Shown here one piece after another: positions 6,730 through 14,232 of a stretch of 18,112 nucleotides of DNA. Below the pieces are notes generated by a model that ran no database searches, was not told the origin of the DNA, and saw only the letters and a program-made list of their open reading frames with translations. Position 1 is the stretch's first letter. Each line of letters begins with the position of its first letter. The DNA is taken from NCBI GenBank assembly GCA_038247995.1, contig JBBRUG010000092.1, positions 1-18,112 of the forward strand. The letters are read 5' to 3'. Source of the DNA: JBBRUG01 sp038247995 (GTDB lineage: Bacteria; Chloroflexota; Chloroflexia; Chloroflexales; Chloroflexaceae). A program made the translations under genes and the position numbers.

Positions 6730-7286
6730 GCGCGATGACGCCGATTTGTATTTTGGGCATCTGCGGCAGCCTGCGCACTGTGTCGTACACGCGACAGGCG
6801 CTCGTCATTGCGCTTGCCGCCGCACAGCGCCAGGGCGCTGAGACGAAGCTGTGTAGTAGCGCGGAGATCACGCTGCCGCTTTGTGATGGTCGTGATGAAG
6901 ATCTCGATCCGCACGTCCTTCACTTACGTGCTCAGGTACAACACGCAGACGTGCTCCTGATTGGGTCGCCGGAGTACTGCGGCACCTTCTCCGCTGCACT
7001 TAAAAACGTGATCGAGTGGCTTAGCCCCAATCTGCTAATGGGCAAAGTGATTGGGGTGCTCGCTGTAGCTGAGGGGGCGTCGGCGCAGGGGGCGCTCAGC
7101 GGGCTCCAGCAGATCTGCTTGCTCCAGGGCGCATGGGTGCTGCCATTTGGGGTGACGGTGCCGTTTGCTCAGACAACCTTTACCCAACCGGAACGCCCGT
7201 TTGCGCAGCAGACAATGCGCCAACTAGATCTGCTCGGCACAAATCTGATCGAGGCGGCACAACGGCTGCAAAAGAAGACATCATGA
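6726..7286 (+). CDS. NADPH-dependent FMN reductase family flavoprotein
   Basis: A 186-residue flavodoxin-fold protein. The N-terminal GICGSLRTVSYTRQAL (11-26) is the FMN phosphate-binding loop of this family, and SPEYCGTFSAALKNVIEWLS (81-100) matches its second signature (SPEY-x-G...LKN-x-x-DW). Length is usual for the family. Such enzymes reduce FMN or quinones with NAD(P)H and often feed a partner flavoenzyme. The gene overlaps both neighbours by ATGA and has AAGG 7 bases before its ATG, so it belongs to the RiPP operon. It could provide reducing power for metal release or reduced flavin to a modifying enzyme, or act on an azoline directly. The usual azoline oxidase (SagB-type nitroreductase) is absent from the operon. 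Family is sure; role is inferred. Confidence 0.87.
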   Translation: MSAMTPICILGICGSLRTVSYTRQALVIALAAAQRQGAETKLCSSAEITLPLCDGRDEDLDPHVLHLRAQVQHADVLLIGSPEYCGTFSAALKNVIEWLSPNLLMGKVIGVLAVAEGASAQGALSGLQQICLLQGAWVLPFGVTVPFAQTTFTQPERPFAQQTMRQLDLLGTNLIEAAQRLQKKTS

Positions 7287-8887
7287 GCGTAACTTCCTCT
7301 GTGCAAGCGCAGATCATGGTTCCTATGCCTGATGGTGCGCATCTCGCAGCGTTGCTTGTTCGCCCGCAATCCAGCCCGGCCCCTGTCGTCCTGCTGCGCA
7401 CCCCCTATGGGCGCATGCGTCATCTCGAAGAAGGGTTAGGGTGGGCGCAGCAGGGCTTTGCATTTGTTGCCCAGGATGTACGCGGGCGCTATGAATCCGA
7501 CGGCGCCTGGATCCCGTACACTGATGAACGCATCGATGGCGCAGCAACGCTGAATTGGCTCGCTGTGCAGCCGTGGTGCGACGGGCGAGTGATTGTCGTG
7601 GGCGGTTCCTATGCCGGATTTGCCGCCTGGGCCGCCGCGCTTAGTCAGCATCCGGCAGTGTGTGCCGCGATTATCGCTGTGCCGGCGATGGGTAGCCACC
7701 ACACGATGTTCGATCCCACCGGCGTGCTGAACCTCGCCGATCATACCTGGTGGTGGATGACCTATGCTGATGGACGTACGGAACGCCCGCGCCTGTTTGA
7801 GGCAATGCAACAGATTCAACCGGCGATCCTGAAACACCTGCCGGTGATCGATATTGCCGATCGGCTCTGGGCCGATCTTCCCGGCTGGCGCGAGCGGCTG
7901 CGCCACGGACCGGATGCCATCCCGCCATATGCAATTACAGACGAAGATCTGGCCCAACTCACTATTCCGGTGCTGCACCTCGGCGGCTGGCATGATCCTT
8001 TCATTGCGCACACCTTGCACCAGTGGTTGCTGGCAGGATCGGCCATCACACCACGTCCACAGCAGACACTGCTGGTCGGGCCGTGGACCCACACGCTGGC
8101 CTTTACGAGCGGAACAACCATTGGTGAGCGTGAATACGGCGCTACCGCACGTCTACCGCTTGGACGCATACAGGTGCAATGGTTGCGGCAGGTGCTTGGT
8201 GATACCGTCACGCCCGCACTACCACGCGTACGGATCTTCATCATGGGCGAAAACCGCTGGCAGGAACCGCCGACGTGGCCACTGCTAACCGCACCGCGCT
8301 GCCTGTTTGCTGCAAGCGACGGGCGGCTCATACCAACTGCCGAAGCGCTGGGCGGCACGGACATGTTCACGAGCGACCCGGCGAACCCGTTTCCCGCGCG
8401 CTCGTTGCCGGTGGATCAGCGCGACCTCGCCGAGCGCCCCGACGCCATCCGTTACACCACTGCGCCGCTGTCGACAGCACTGACATGGGCGGGCACTCCC
8501 ACCGTAACGCTGTACGCCACAACCGACGCACCAGGCACCGATTGGGTCGTGCGGCTCCATGAAATCCTGCCGAACGGGCGCATGCTCTACCTTGGACACG
8601 GCCTAGTTGACGCAGTGCGAGCCTGTGAAGGTACGTTCATGCCTGACTGTATACACAGCTACAACATCGCTCTCAAACCCCAGGCAATCACCATTCCAGC
8701 AGGCAGTTGCCTCGGTCTGGAGATTGCGAGCAGCGCATTTCCCGAACATGCGCGTAACCTTCAGACTGGCGCGGATCGCTACACCAGCGTGGAAACACGG
8801 GTTGCATCACAATCCATCCATCACGGTGAGCCGTTTCCGACATGTCTTGTCCTGCCGATCATGATCGAGGACGGCAACGATGGATAA
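7283..8887 (+). CDS. CocE/NonD-type alpha/beta hydrolase, X-Pro dipeptidyl-peptidase S15 family
   Basis: A 534-residue serine hydrolase. The start at 7283 overlaps the flavoprotein stop as ATGA. The N-terminal half is the S15 catalytic domain: RTPYGR with the oxyanion Tyr42, DVRGRYESDG (65-74), nucleophile Ser109 in GGSYAGF, acid Asp238 in GGWHDPF and base His270 in GPWTHT, so the triad is complete. The C-terminal half (from about 360) is the jelly-roll domain typical of the family, seen in TPTVTLYATTDAPGTDWVVR. No signal peptide is seen, so it acts in the cytoplasm. Members are cocaine esterases, glutaryl-7-ACA acylases or Xaa-Pro dipeptidyl peptidases. In this operon it may trim the precursor or hydrolyse a modified peptide bond; the precursor has Ala16-Pro17 just before Cys18. 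The family call is firm, the substrate unknown. Confidence 0.88.
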   Translation: MSVTSSVQAQIMVPMPDGAHLAALLVRPQSSPAPVVLLRTPYGRMRHLEEGLGWAQQGFAFVAQDVRGRYESDGAWIPYTDERIDGAATLNWLAVQPWCDGRVIVVGGSYAGFAAWAAALSQHPAVCAAIIAVPAMGSHHTMFDPTGVLNLADHTWWWMTYADGRTERPRLFEAMQQIQPAILKHLPVIDIADRLWADLPGWRERLRHGPDAIPPYAITDEDLAQLTIPVLHLGGWHDPFIAHTLHQWLLAGSAITPRPQQTLLVGPWTHTLAFTSGTTIGEREYGATARLPLGRIQVQWLRQVLGDTVTPALPRVRIFIMGENRWQEPPTWPLLTAPRCLFAASDGRLIPTAEALGGTDMFTSDPANPFPARSLPVDQRDLAERPDAIRYTTAPLSTALTWAGTPTVTLYATTDAPGTDWVVRLHEILPNGRMLYLGHGLVDAVRACEGTFMPDCIHSYNIALKPQAITIPAGSCLGLEIASSAFPEHARNLQTGADRYTSVETRVASQSIHHGEPFPTCLVLPIMIEDGNDG

Positions 8888-10253
8888 GCCGCACATGAGT
8901 CGCCTCATTGATCCACGCTGCGGTCTGATCCGCCGGCTGCATCGTTATGATCACCCGCCTGAACTGCCTGCCGCATTGATCTCTTTTTCGGCAGAGGTGG
9001 CTGATACGCGCCGTTTTGGGCCATTTCAAGCCGACCGGGTGGCGCTTGGGGCCGCGTTTGGGGATGCAGAGCAGGCGCGCATGTCGGCCATCGGCGAGGC
9101 CGCAGAGCGCTACTGCGGCAATATCATCCCCGATGGGCTACGCCGTGCGAGCTACCATGAACTGGCAGCGGCAGGTATCCCCGCGCTCGATCCCTCGACA
9201 CTCGCACTCTATGCGACCGCACAGTACCAACAGCGCGGTTTTCCATTCGTGCCGTTCACCCGCGATCTGCCAGTGCGCTGGGTTGCTGGAAATGATATGC
9301 AGACCGGGCGCGAAACCTGGTTACCCGCCGCGCTGGTGTACGTCAACTACCACACCGGGATCTACGCCAACGAACCGCGAACAAACTTTGTGATGTATTC
9401 AGGCATCGCCTGCGGCCCTACGCGTGCCGATGCTGAGCGCGCTGCGCTTGAGGAAGTGATCGAGCGCGACGCAACCATGATCTGGTGGTTAAGCGGCAGT
9501 CCGGCGCTCGGTATTAACTGGAATGCGGAACCGCGTGTTCAGGCTGCGCTGTTTGCGCAGGCGTCCGGCGCTATTCGCTATCACCTCATTCAGATCCCAA
9601 CCCCGTTTGAAATGCCAGTGATTGGTGCATTGATCGAAGATCCGGCGCTGCAGATCATGGCCTTGGGTGTGGCATGTCGCCCTGATCCCGTCGCAGCGAG
9701 CTTAAAGGCGCTCGTTGAGGCGATTCACCTGAGAATTTTCGCCCAGGGCCTCCTCGATCCAAACGGGCACGTGTGGCAAGGAATCCGCGCTGGGGTCCTG
9801 GACGCACGCTCCTACAAACCATTTCGCGCCGACCGTCGGTACCGTGATGCATTTCGCGCTGATTTCCGCGATGTGATTGACCTCGGCTCGCAGGCGCAGA
9901 TCTATCTTGACCCACAGATGCATCCCGATCTTGATCGGATCACCCGGCCTGAGCGTGTACGATCGCTGGCCGCCATTCCGCCAATTCGCGCCGATGATCT
10001 GTGTTCCGCCTATCTGAGTCGCCTTGCAGAACGCGGCTTCCACGCCTACACCGTCGATCTGACAACCCCGGATATTCGCTCGGTCGGGTTGCACGTCGTG
10101 CGCGTAGTCGTGCCGGGACTGTACCCAAATGCACCGGCGGCATTTCCCTTTCTTGGCGGCGATCGGCTGTATCGCGAACCATATGAACTGGGTTGGGTAT
10201 CTGCGCCGCTCGCTCCAGACGATATTGTGCGGATACCATTGCCACATACATAA
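8880..10253 (+). CDS. YcaO-domain protein 1 (azoline-forming or amide-activating enzyme)
   Basis: A 457-residue YcaO protein. The family uses ATP to phosphorylate a backbone amide so that Cys/Ser/Thr side chains can cyclise, or sulfide can enter. ATP/Mg-binding motifs are present: SAIGEAAERYCG (69-80) and EEVIERDATM (191-200). The middle SLKALVEAIHLR helix and the late AFPFLGGDRLY motif also fit. The C-terminus reads IPLPHT, a reduced version of the Pro-rich tail of azoline-forming YcaOs. The ATG at 8880 has GAGG 9 bases upstream and overlaps the hydrolase gene by 8 bases. No E1 domain is fused, so it would rely on the separate leader-binding protein at 5866. A homologous YcaO follows 11 bases downstream. 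Which of the two acts on the precursor Cys cannot be told. Confidence 0.9.
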   Translation: MDKPHMSRLIDPRCGLIRRLHRYDHPPELPAALISFSAEVADTRRFGPFQADRVALGAAFGDAEQARMSAIGEAAERYCGNIIPDGLRRASYHELAAAGIPALDPSTLALYATAQYQQRGFPFVPFTRDLPVRWVAGNDMQTGRETWLPAALVYVNYHTGIYANEPRTNFVMYSGIACGPTRADAERAALEEVIERDATMIWWLSGSPALGINWNAEPRVQAALFAQASGAIRYHLIQIPTPFEMPVIGALIEDPALQIMALGVACRPDPVAASLKALVEAIHLRIFAQGLLDPNGHVWQGIRAGVLDARSYKPFRADRRYRDAFRADFRDVIDLGSQAQIYLDPQMHPDLDRITRPERVRSLAAIPPIRADDLCSAYLSRLAERGFHAYTVDLTTPDIRSVGLHVVRVVVPGLYPNAPAAFPFLGGDRLYREPYELGWVSAPLAPDDIVRIPLPHT

Positions 10254-10264
10254 GGTCGATCTGT

Positions 10265-11587
10265 ATGCCTTTTTCACGAATCTACAATCGGCGGATGGGG
10301 ATCGTGCGCCGCATGGAACGGCGCTTCCTGCCAACCCATATGCCGCCTGAAGTCGTGTGCATTGTTGCGCAGCTTGCCGATACCACCCGCTTTTGCGCGT
10401 GGCCGAGCGACCCCACCACAACGGGTTGTGTCTGGTGGGATGAGACGGCAGCGCAGCATGCGGCGCTCGGCGAGGCAGTTGAGCGCTACTGCGGCAACCT
10501 TGTGCCGGGCAATCTCCTTTATGCCCGCTCTACCGATTGCACGACGGCGGGCTATGCGGCGCTTGCACCGGCAGCGATTCCCTTGTTTACCGACGAGCAG
10601 TATTGTCGTGCCGGTTTTCCCTTTACCCGCCTGACCGACACATCGCCGATCCACTGGATTGCTGGTCGGGAGATGGCGACGGGAACCGAGTGCCTAGTGC
10701 CTGCCGCACTGGTGTATGTCACGTATCCCCGGATTGATGGGCCAACGCATACTGAACTGCTGACCAACCCGCCAATGGTTGCAGGTATTGCTGCGGGACG
10801 TTCCCAGGAAGCAGCCGAGTGCGCTGCACTGGAAGAACTGATCGAGCGCGACGCCGTGATGGTGGCCTGGCTCACCCAAACCCCATTGCCCCGAATTCAT
10901 GTGCCGGATGACCTGGCAGCGCTGCTGTGCGGCCCTGCGGGTATGTTGGAAACGACTGCTGTACTGTTCCCCAACCCGTATGGCATGCCGGTTCTTGGTG
11001 CATTTGTGCATGATGCAACAACCGGAATCACAACGCTAGGCACCGCGTGCCGCCCAACCCCCCGCGAGGCGCTCTGCAAAGCCTACGCCGAAGCCATCCA
11101 GCTTCAATTGGTTGCACGCACATTGGATGATCCGCAGAGTATGTTGATGCAGGCGGCACAACACCGTCGGGGGCCGCTTAAACCGTGGCGCAGCGACCGA
11201 GCATATTGCCAATCTTACCGGGCCGATTGGAGCGATGTAACGGATCTCCTCTGCCAACTCCAGCTCTATCTTGATCCAACAATGCGGCGTCATCTGGACG
11301 CCTGGCTTGTTCCCGCACCGACAATTCAGCTCGACGAGATCGCCTCCGCGTCTGAACGTTCACGCCGGATCTACCTGGAACGGTTGCTGGCCCAAGGTAT
11401 CGCACCCATTGCTGTGGATGTGACGACCTGCGATATCGCTCCGCTTGGGTTGGCCGTTGTTCGCGTCGTCGCACCAGGAATGTGTCTGAACACTCCGGCA
11501 GCATTCCCCTTGTTGGGGGCGCTGCGGCGAACCGAAAGTGACACCTCTGCGGTTGCCATGCCGGCGCCACCGCTCCCCTATGCGTAA
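10265..11587 (+). CDS. YcaO-domain protein 2, tandem paralogue
   Basis: A 440-residue second YcaO protein, clearly related to the first along its whole length (shared RYCGN, LVPAALVYV, IERDA, YLDP, TPAAFP-type blocks). The start at 10265 is chosen because AAGG lies 9 bases upstream; an in-frame TTG at 10193 would run into the preceding gene. Motifs: AALGEAVERYCG (66-77), in which the Ser seen in paralogue 1 is Ala, and LEELIERDAV (189-198). The C-terminus is MPAPPLPYA, a fuller Pro-rich tail like that of azoline cyclodehydratases. The Ser-to-Ala change may be neutral or mark a different reaction. It is the last gene before a region holding the regulator's promoter. Two stand-alone YcaOs also occur in bottromycin loci, where they do different reactions; here the division of labour is unknown. 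Confidence 0.89.
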   Translation: MPFSRIYNRRMGIVRRMERRFLPTHMPPEVVCIVAQLADTTRFCAWPSDPTTTGCVWWDETAAQHAALGEAVERYCGNLVPGNLLYARSTDCTTAGYAALAPAAIPLFTDEQYCRAGFPFTRLTDTSPIHWIAGREMATGTECLVPAALVYVTYPRIDGPTHTELLTNPPMVAGIAAGRSQEAAECAALEELIERDAVMVAWLTQTPLPRIHVPDDLAALLCGPAGMLETTAVLFPNPYGMPVLGAFVHDATTGITTLGTACRPTPREALCKAYAEAIQLQLVARTLDDPQSMLMQAAQHRRGPLKPWRSDRAYCQSYRADWSDVTDLLCQLQLYLDPTMRRHLDAWLVPAPTIQLDEIASASERSRRIYLERLLAQGIAPIAVDVTTCDIAPLGLAVVRVVAPGMCLNTPAAFPLLGALRRTESDTSAVAMPAPPLPYA

Positions 11588-11630
11588 CATTGGGGCTGCG
11601 ATTGCATGCGTTGATGCGTGGGCAGCGCGT

Positions 11631-11659
11631 TTGACAACCTCATCCAGGATCGGTATGAT
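11631..11659 (+). promoter_or_regulatory. Strong sigma70-type promoter for the regulator gene
   Basis: TTGACA (11631-11636), a 17-base spacer and TATGAT (11654-11659) give a near-consensus promoter. It starts 44 bases after the second YcaO stop and lies about 100 bases before the regulator ATG, so the regulator can be made independently of the RiPP operon. The YcaO-regulator gap shows no obvious terminator. Confidence 0.75.
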
Positions 11660-11760
11660 GAAGTCCATAAATGATAGAGTATATCAAGCGATACGGGCAG
11701 GGAAGAAGCGCTGGCCCGTCGGTAGCGCCTGTGCTTTCTCAGACCCATAAAGGTTTCTCT

Positions 11761-12744
11761 ATGATGGATCTCGTCTTTCTTGGCAGAACGCCCCCAGATG
11801 TGTTGCTACTGACAGATCTGATCCATGCAGGATATTTCCTCACCCTTGCTCAGCAACTTGAACCGAAACGCAGCATTGGACACCACCGCGAGCCGCTCAT
11901 TATCGTAAGCCTCGAACCCGACGAGACGCCCATCTCCAGCCTTCAACAGCAGCATCGTCCACATCAGCCCTGGATCGCCTGGAATCGTACTGACAACGCG
12001 CTATTAGCTTTGCAAGCCTATACAGATGGTGCATCAGCAGTACTGCCCCATCAGTTGACAGCCGGCGTACTCATTCAGGCTATGCAAACCCTTTTTGGCC
12101 CCCAACATGGATCGCGCCAGCCGCACATCCCCTTTCGAACTGCCCAGCGATGCTATCAACAGGGAGCGCTTATCCCGTTGGAGCCAGACAGCGTTCTCGA
12201 TATTATGCGTGGCGTGGTGGCGCAGATCATGCTGCGCACCGATGGCGGCGAAGCGCTCTTTGGCCTGCATGGGCCACGTCAACTGATTCTGGCGCATCCC
12301 AATGATGACTGCGCTATTCAGTTGCTGGCCCATACGGAAGTTATTGCGACCACGCACAACTGGCATGATGTTGTCAATACCCCACGGTTTGTCGAACAGT
12401 TGCGCACACGCCTGTATCTGATGGAGGTATGGTCGGCAATGCAGGCGCGCCCGCACGCCGACCAGCGCATTCTGGGCTTGCTGGGCTTGCTTGCTGAGCA
12501 ATTTGGCGTACCCCACGGCAGTGGTGTCCTGATTGACGTGCGGCTCACGCATGCACAGCTTGCAACGGCGATTGGTGCGACGCGCTCAACGGTGACCCGG
12601 TTGCTTGGGGATCTACGGCTACGCGGCGCCCTGACGACGATTGGCAAGGGAGATCACGAACGATTCTGTTTGCCTGAATGGGGTAATGGGCACCATACAC
12701 ACGACCAGCGTACACTTGCGATCAACCGGGCACGGCGAGCTTAA
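11761..12744 (+). CDS. Crp/Fnr-type transcription regulator with N-terminal receiver-like domain
   Basis: A 327-residue regulator. AAAGG lies 7 bases before the ATG at 11761 (a second ATG follows directly). Residues about 1-112 have an alternating strand/helix pattern ending in AYTDGASAVLPHQLTAGVLI, resembling a response-regulator receiver fold, but I do not see the usual acidic cluster and phospho-Asp clearly, so it may be a pseudo-receiver. Residues about 125-225 look like a Crp effector domain (YQQGALIPLEPDSVLDIMRG, then IMLRTDGGEALFGLHGP). Residues about 228-305 are the winged helix: LTHAQLATAIGATRSTVTRL is a textbook Crp-type helix-turn-helix. Such regulators sense nucleotides, redox or metabolites. 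Position beside the RiPP genes suggests it controls them; the palindromes at 5434-5601 are candidate targets. DNA-binding domain sure; effector unknown. Confidence 0.82.
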   Translation: MMDLVFLGRTPPDVLLLTDLIHAGYFLTLAQQLEPKRSIGHHREPLIIVSLEPDETPISSLQQQHRPHQPWIAWNRTDNALLALQAYTDGASAVLPHQLTAGVLIQAMQTLFGPQHGSRQPHIPFRTAQRCYQQGALIPLEPDSVLDIMRGVVAQIMLRTDGGEALFGLHGPRQLILAHPNDDCAIQLLAHTEVIATTHNWHDVVNTPRFVEQLRTRLYLMEVWSAMQARPHADQRILGLLGLLAEQFGVPHGSGVLIDVRLTHAQLATAIGATRSTVTRLLGDLRLRGALTTIGKGDHERFCLPEWGNGHHTHDQRTLAINRARRA

Positions 12745-12837
12745 TCACCTGCTCTAGCACGATGCGAGCTGCATTGCCATTGGTTCCCGCGTGCGCTGGC
12801 TTCTCGCCTGTGCGCGAACGATCCCGCTGCGCTAGTT

Positions 12838-12905
12838 ATGCCCGCGAATGCGGGCATCCAGGCTTGCTCTGGGCGTCGGCGCTGGGTTCCCGCGTTCGCG
12901 GGAAC
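12838..12905. repeat. Paired-palindrome (REP/BIME-like) repeat, copy 1
   Basis: The unit has two palindromes: ATGCCCGC (12838-12845) with GCGGGCAT (12850-12857), then GTTCCCGCG (12886-12894) with CGCGGGAAC (12897-12905). The same two-part layout and orientation recur at 14233-14289 and a degenerate half copy lies at 1817. This is the form of dispersed bacterial REP/BIME elements; none of the copies encodes protein. Confidence 0.7.
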
Positions 12906-13007
12906 AACACGACGAGCAGCGTATCCACGAACGCTACGGTGTTGACACTTCATTCCAGACCATTGCGAAGACTTAGACAGTACACTGCCTATTTTAAAAG
13001 TATTTAG

Positions 13008-13036
13008 TTGACAAACTGTATCTATTAATATATCCT
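13008..13036 (+). promoter_or_regulatory. Sigma70-type promoter for the DUF2470-nitroreductase gene
   Basis: TTGACA (13008-13013), a 17-base spacer and TATCCT (13031-13036) lie in an AT-rich island about 60 bases before the gene's ATG. A GAGGAG ribosome site (13079-13084) follows, 9 bases before the ATG. Confidence 0.7.
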
Positions 13037-13053
13037 AACGCTATCTATTAGTA
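13019..13053. promoter_or_regulatory. Direct repeats flanking the -10 box, candidate operator
   Basis: TATCTATTAATA (13019-13030) and TATCTATTAGTA (13042-13053) are near-identical and start 23 bases apart, one in the promoter spacer and one over the expected transcription start. Binding of a protein to both would block the promoter. The regulator is unknown. Confidence 0.45.
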
Positions 13054-13093
13054 TTCTACTGAAGCGCGTTGATAGCGTGAGGAGTATTGCTCG

Positions 13094-14023
13094 ATGACGC
13101 TGACGACCACTGATCCGCTTGCCCCGATTGCCGCAGCGGCGATTGCGCATATGAATAGCGATCATGCCGATGCGGTGCTCGCGTATGCCCGTGGTTTAGC
13201 TGGCCTGGCCTGGGCGCAGGCCGCGACAGTCGTGCAGATCGACGCACACGGCCTCGATCTGCACGTGCAGGGTGAGGGCCAGAGCACCATTGCCCGCGTG
13301 CCGTTTCATGCTCCCCTGACTGATCCCACTCAACTGCGCCCTACGCTCGTCGCACTGGCGGAACAGGCGCGAATTGGCGTGACGGAACCGGAGATCATCT
13401 ATGCACCGGCGCCGGATCGTGACTCGCTGAGCGCCCAGCGCCTCTTCAATGCCATCGCCACGCGACGCAGTTTCGGGCTTAAGGATGTCTCACCCGAGCC
13501 GATCAATCTCGAACTGGTTGCGCTGATGCTCGACGCCGCCAACTGGGCGCCAAGCCACGGCAAGACCGAACCGTGGCGCTTTGCCGTCTACAGCGGCGGC
13601 GCACGCCAGATCATCGGCGATGCCTTTGCCACGGCCTTTCACCTGCTCAACCCCGACCAGCCGCCCGACAGCCCCGGTGCGCAGGCGCAGCGCGATCGGG
13701 TCTGGCAAGCGCCGGTCTGGATCGCGCTCGGCATGCGACCCGACCCGAAGATGCCCGAGTGGGAAGAACTGATCGCGTTTGGCAGCGCAGTGCAGAACTT
13801 GCACCTGATGGCTGGGGCGCTGGGGTTGGCCGGCAAGTGGACGAGCGGCGCCTGCACCCTGCATCCCCATGTCGCCGATGTTGTCGGGTTTGCGCCCAAG
13901 ACAAAGCTGTACGGGTTCTTCTACGTCGGACGCCCGGCGGTTGTCTGGCCGCAGGGGCGACGGCGCTCGCTCGCCGCGAAGGTGCGCTGGATCAGCGAGG
14001 TGCCCGATGTCCAGAGTCACTGA
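13094..14023 (+). CDS. DUF2470 (HugZ-like) domain fused to a nitroreductase-family flavoprotein
   Basis: A 309-residue two-domain protein. Residues about 8-95 are a DUF2470 domain like the C-terminal part of HugZ-type heme-handling proteins, recognised by AHMNSDHADAVLAYARGLAG and the short beta strands after it. Residues about 113-290 are a nitroreductase domain: LFNAIATRRSFGLKDVSPEP (FMN-binding Arg-Arg-Ser), ANWAPSHGKTEPWRF (the YdjA-like signature), and LHLMAGALGLAGKWTSG. The start at 13094 has GAGGAG 9 bases upstream and a good promoter further up. Nitroreductases of the SagB branch oxidise azolines, but this one looks closer to YdjA-like reductases and is in its own transcription unit. 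A link to heme or iron handling is suggested by DUF2470. Domains are clear; reaction unknown. Confidence 0.85.
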   Translation: MTLTTTDPLAPIAAAAIAHMNSDHADAVLAYARGLAGLAWAQAATVVQIDAHGLDLHVQGEGQSTIARVPFHAPLTDPTQLRPTLVALAEQARIGVTEPEIIYAPAPDRDSLSAQRLFNAIATRRSFGLKDVSPEPINLELVALMLDAANWAPSHGKTEPWRFAVYSGGARQIIGDAFATAFHLLNPDQPPDSPGAQAQRDRVWQAPVWIALGMRPDPKMPEWEELIAFGSAVQNLHLMAGALGLAGKWTSGACTLHPHVADVVGFAPKTKLYGFFYVGRPAVVWPQGRRRSLAAKVRWISEVPDVQSH

Positions 14024-14180
14024 TCAATCGCGGTATGTGTGGCGCTGGACGCGGCGCGACTGGCTCATCATCGGCAATCTCGGCCTGGTGAGCGGGGCTG
14101 TACCCAGCGGATCTGGCGGAACGCCCTGTGCGTCAGCCCCTGCCGCGAGCCGGTTGCAGCCGAGCAGCAGATGGAACTGA
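14007..14180 (+). pseudogene. Possible truncated membrane-protein remnant
   Basis: An ORF of 57 codons starts inside the end of the nitroreductase gene (ATG 14007, 17 bases before its last stop base). Its first 33 residues look like the start of a membrane protein (MSRVTDQSRYVW, then a Trp/Arg-rich stretch and LIIGNLGLVSGAV). After about residue 33 it turns into low-complexity Ser/Pro/Ala sequence and stops, shortly before a repeat element. It could be a gene cut by a deletion or repeat-associated event. No family is recognised, and it may also be spurious. Confidence 0.3.
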
Positions 14181-14232
14181 CGCCTGCCCGTCATGTTGAA
14201 CCCAGCGCAATGTAGCCCGTGCAGCATCGTGG

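Larger units (their letters stand above)
12745..13093. other. Intergenic region with repeats and promoter
   Basis: I see no gene in these 349 bases. The left part (12783-12905) is GC-rich and filled by palindromic repeat units; a further degenerate GTTCCCGCG unit lies near 12783. The right part (about 12990-13065) is strikingly AT-rich and holds the promoter and direct repeats for the downstream nitroreductase gene. Confidence 0.6.

Noticed and set aside
7133..7282. 50-residue N-terminal extension of the S15 hydrolase
   Set aside because: It lies within the flavoprotein gene; the ATG at 7283 gives a 4-base overlap and begins exactly at the family's expected N-terminus.
10193..10264. 24-residue extension of the second YcaO
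   Set aside because: The start would be a TTG inside the first YcaO gene, while AAGG at 10252-10255 supports the ATG at 10265.
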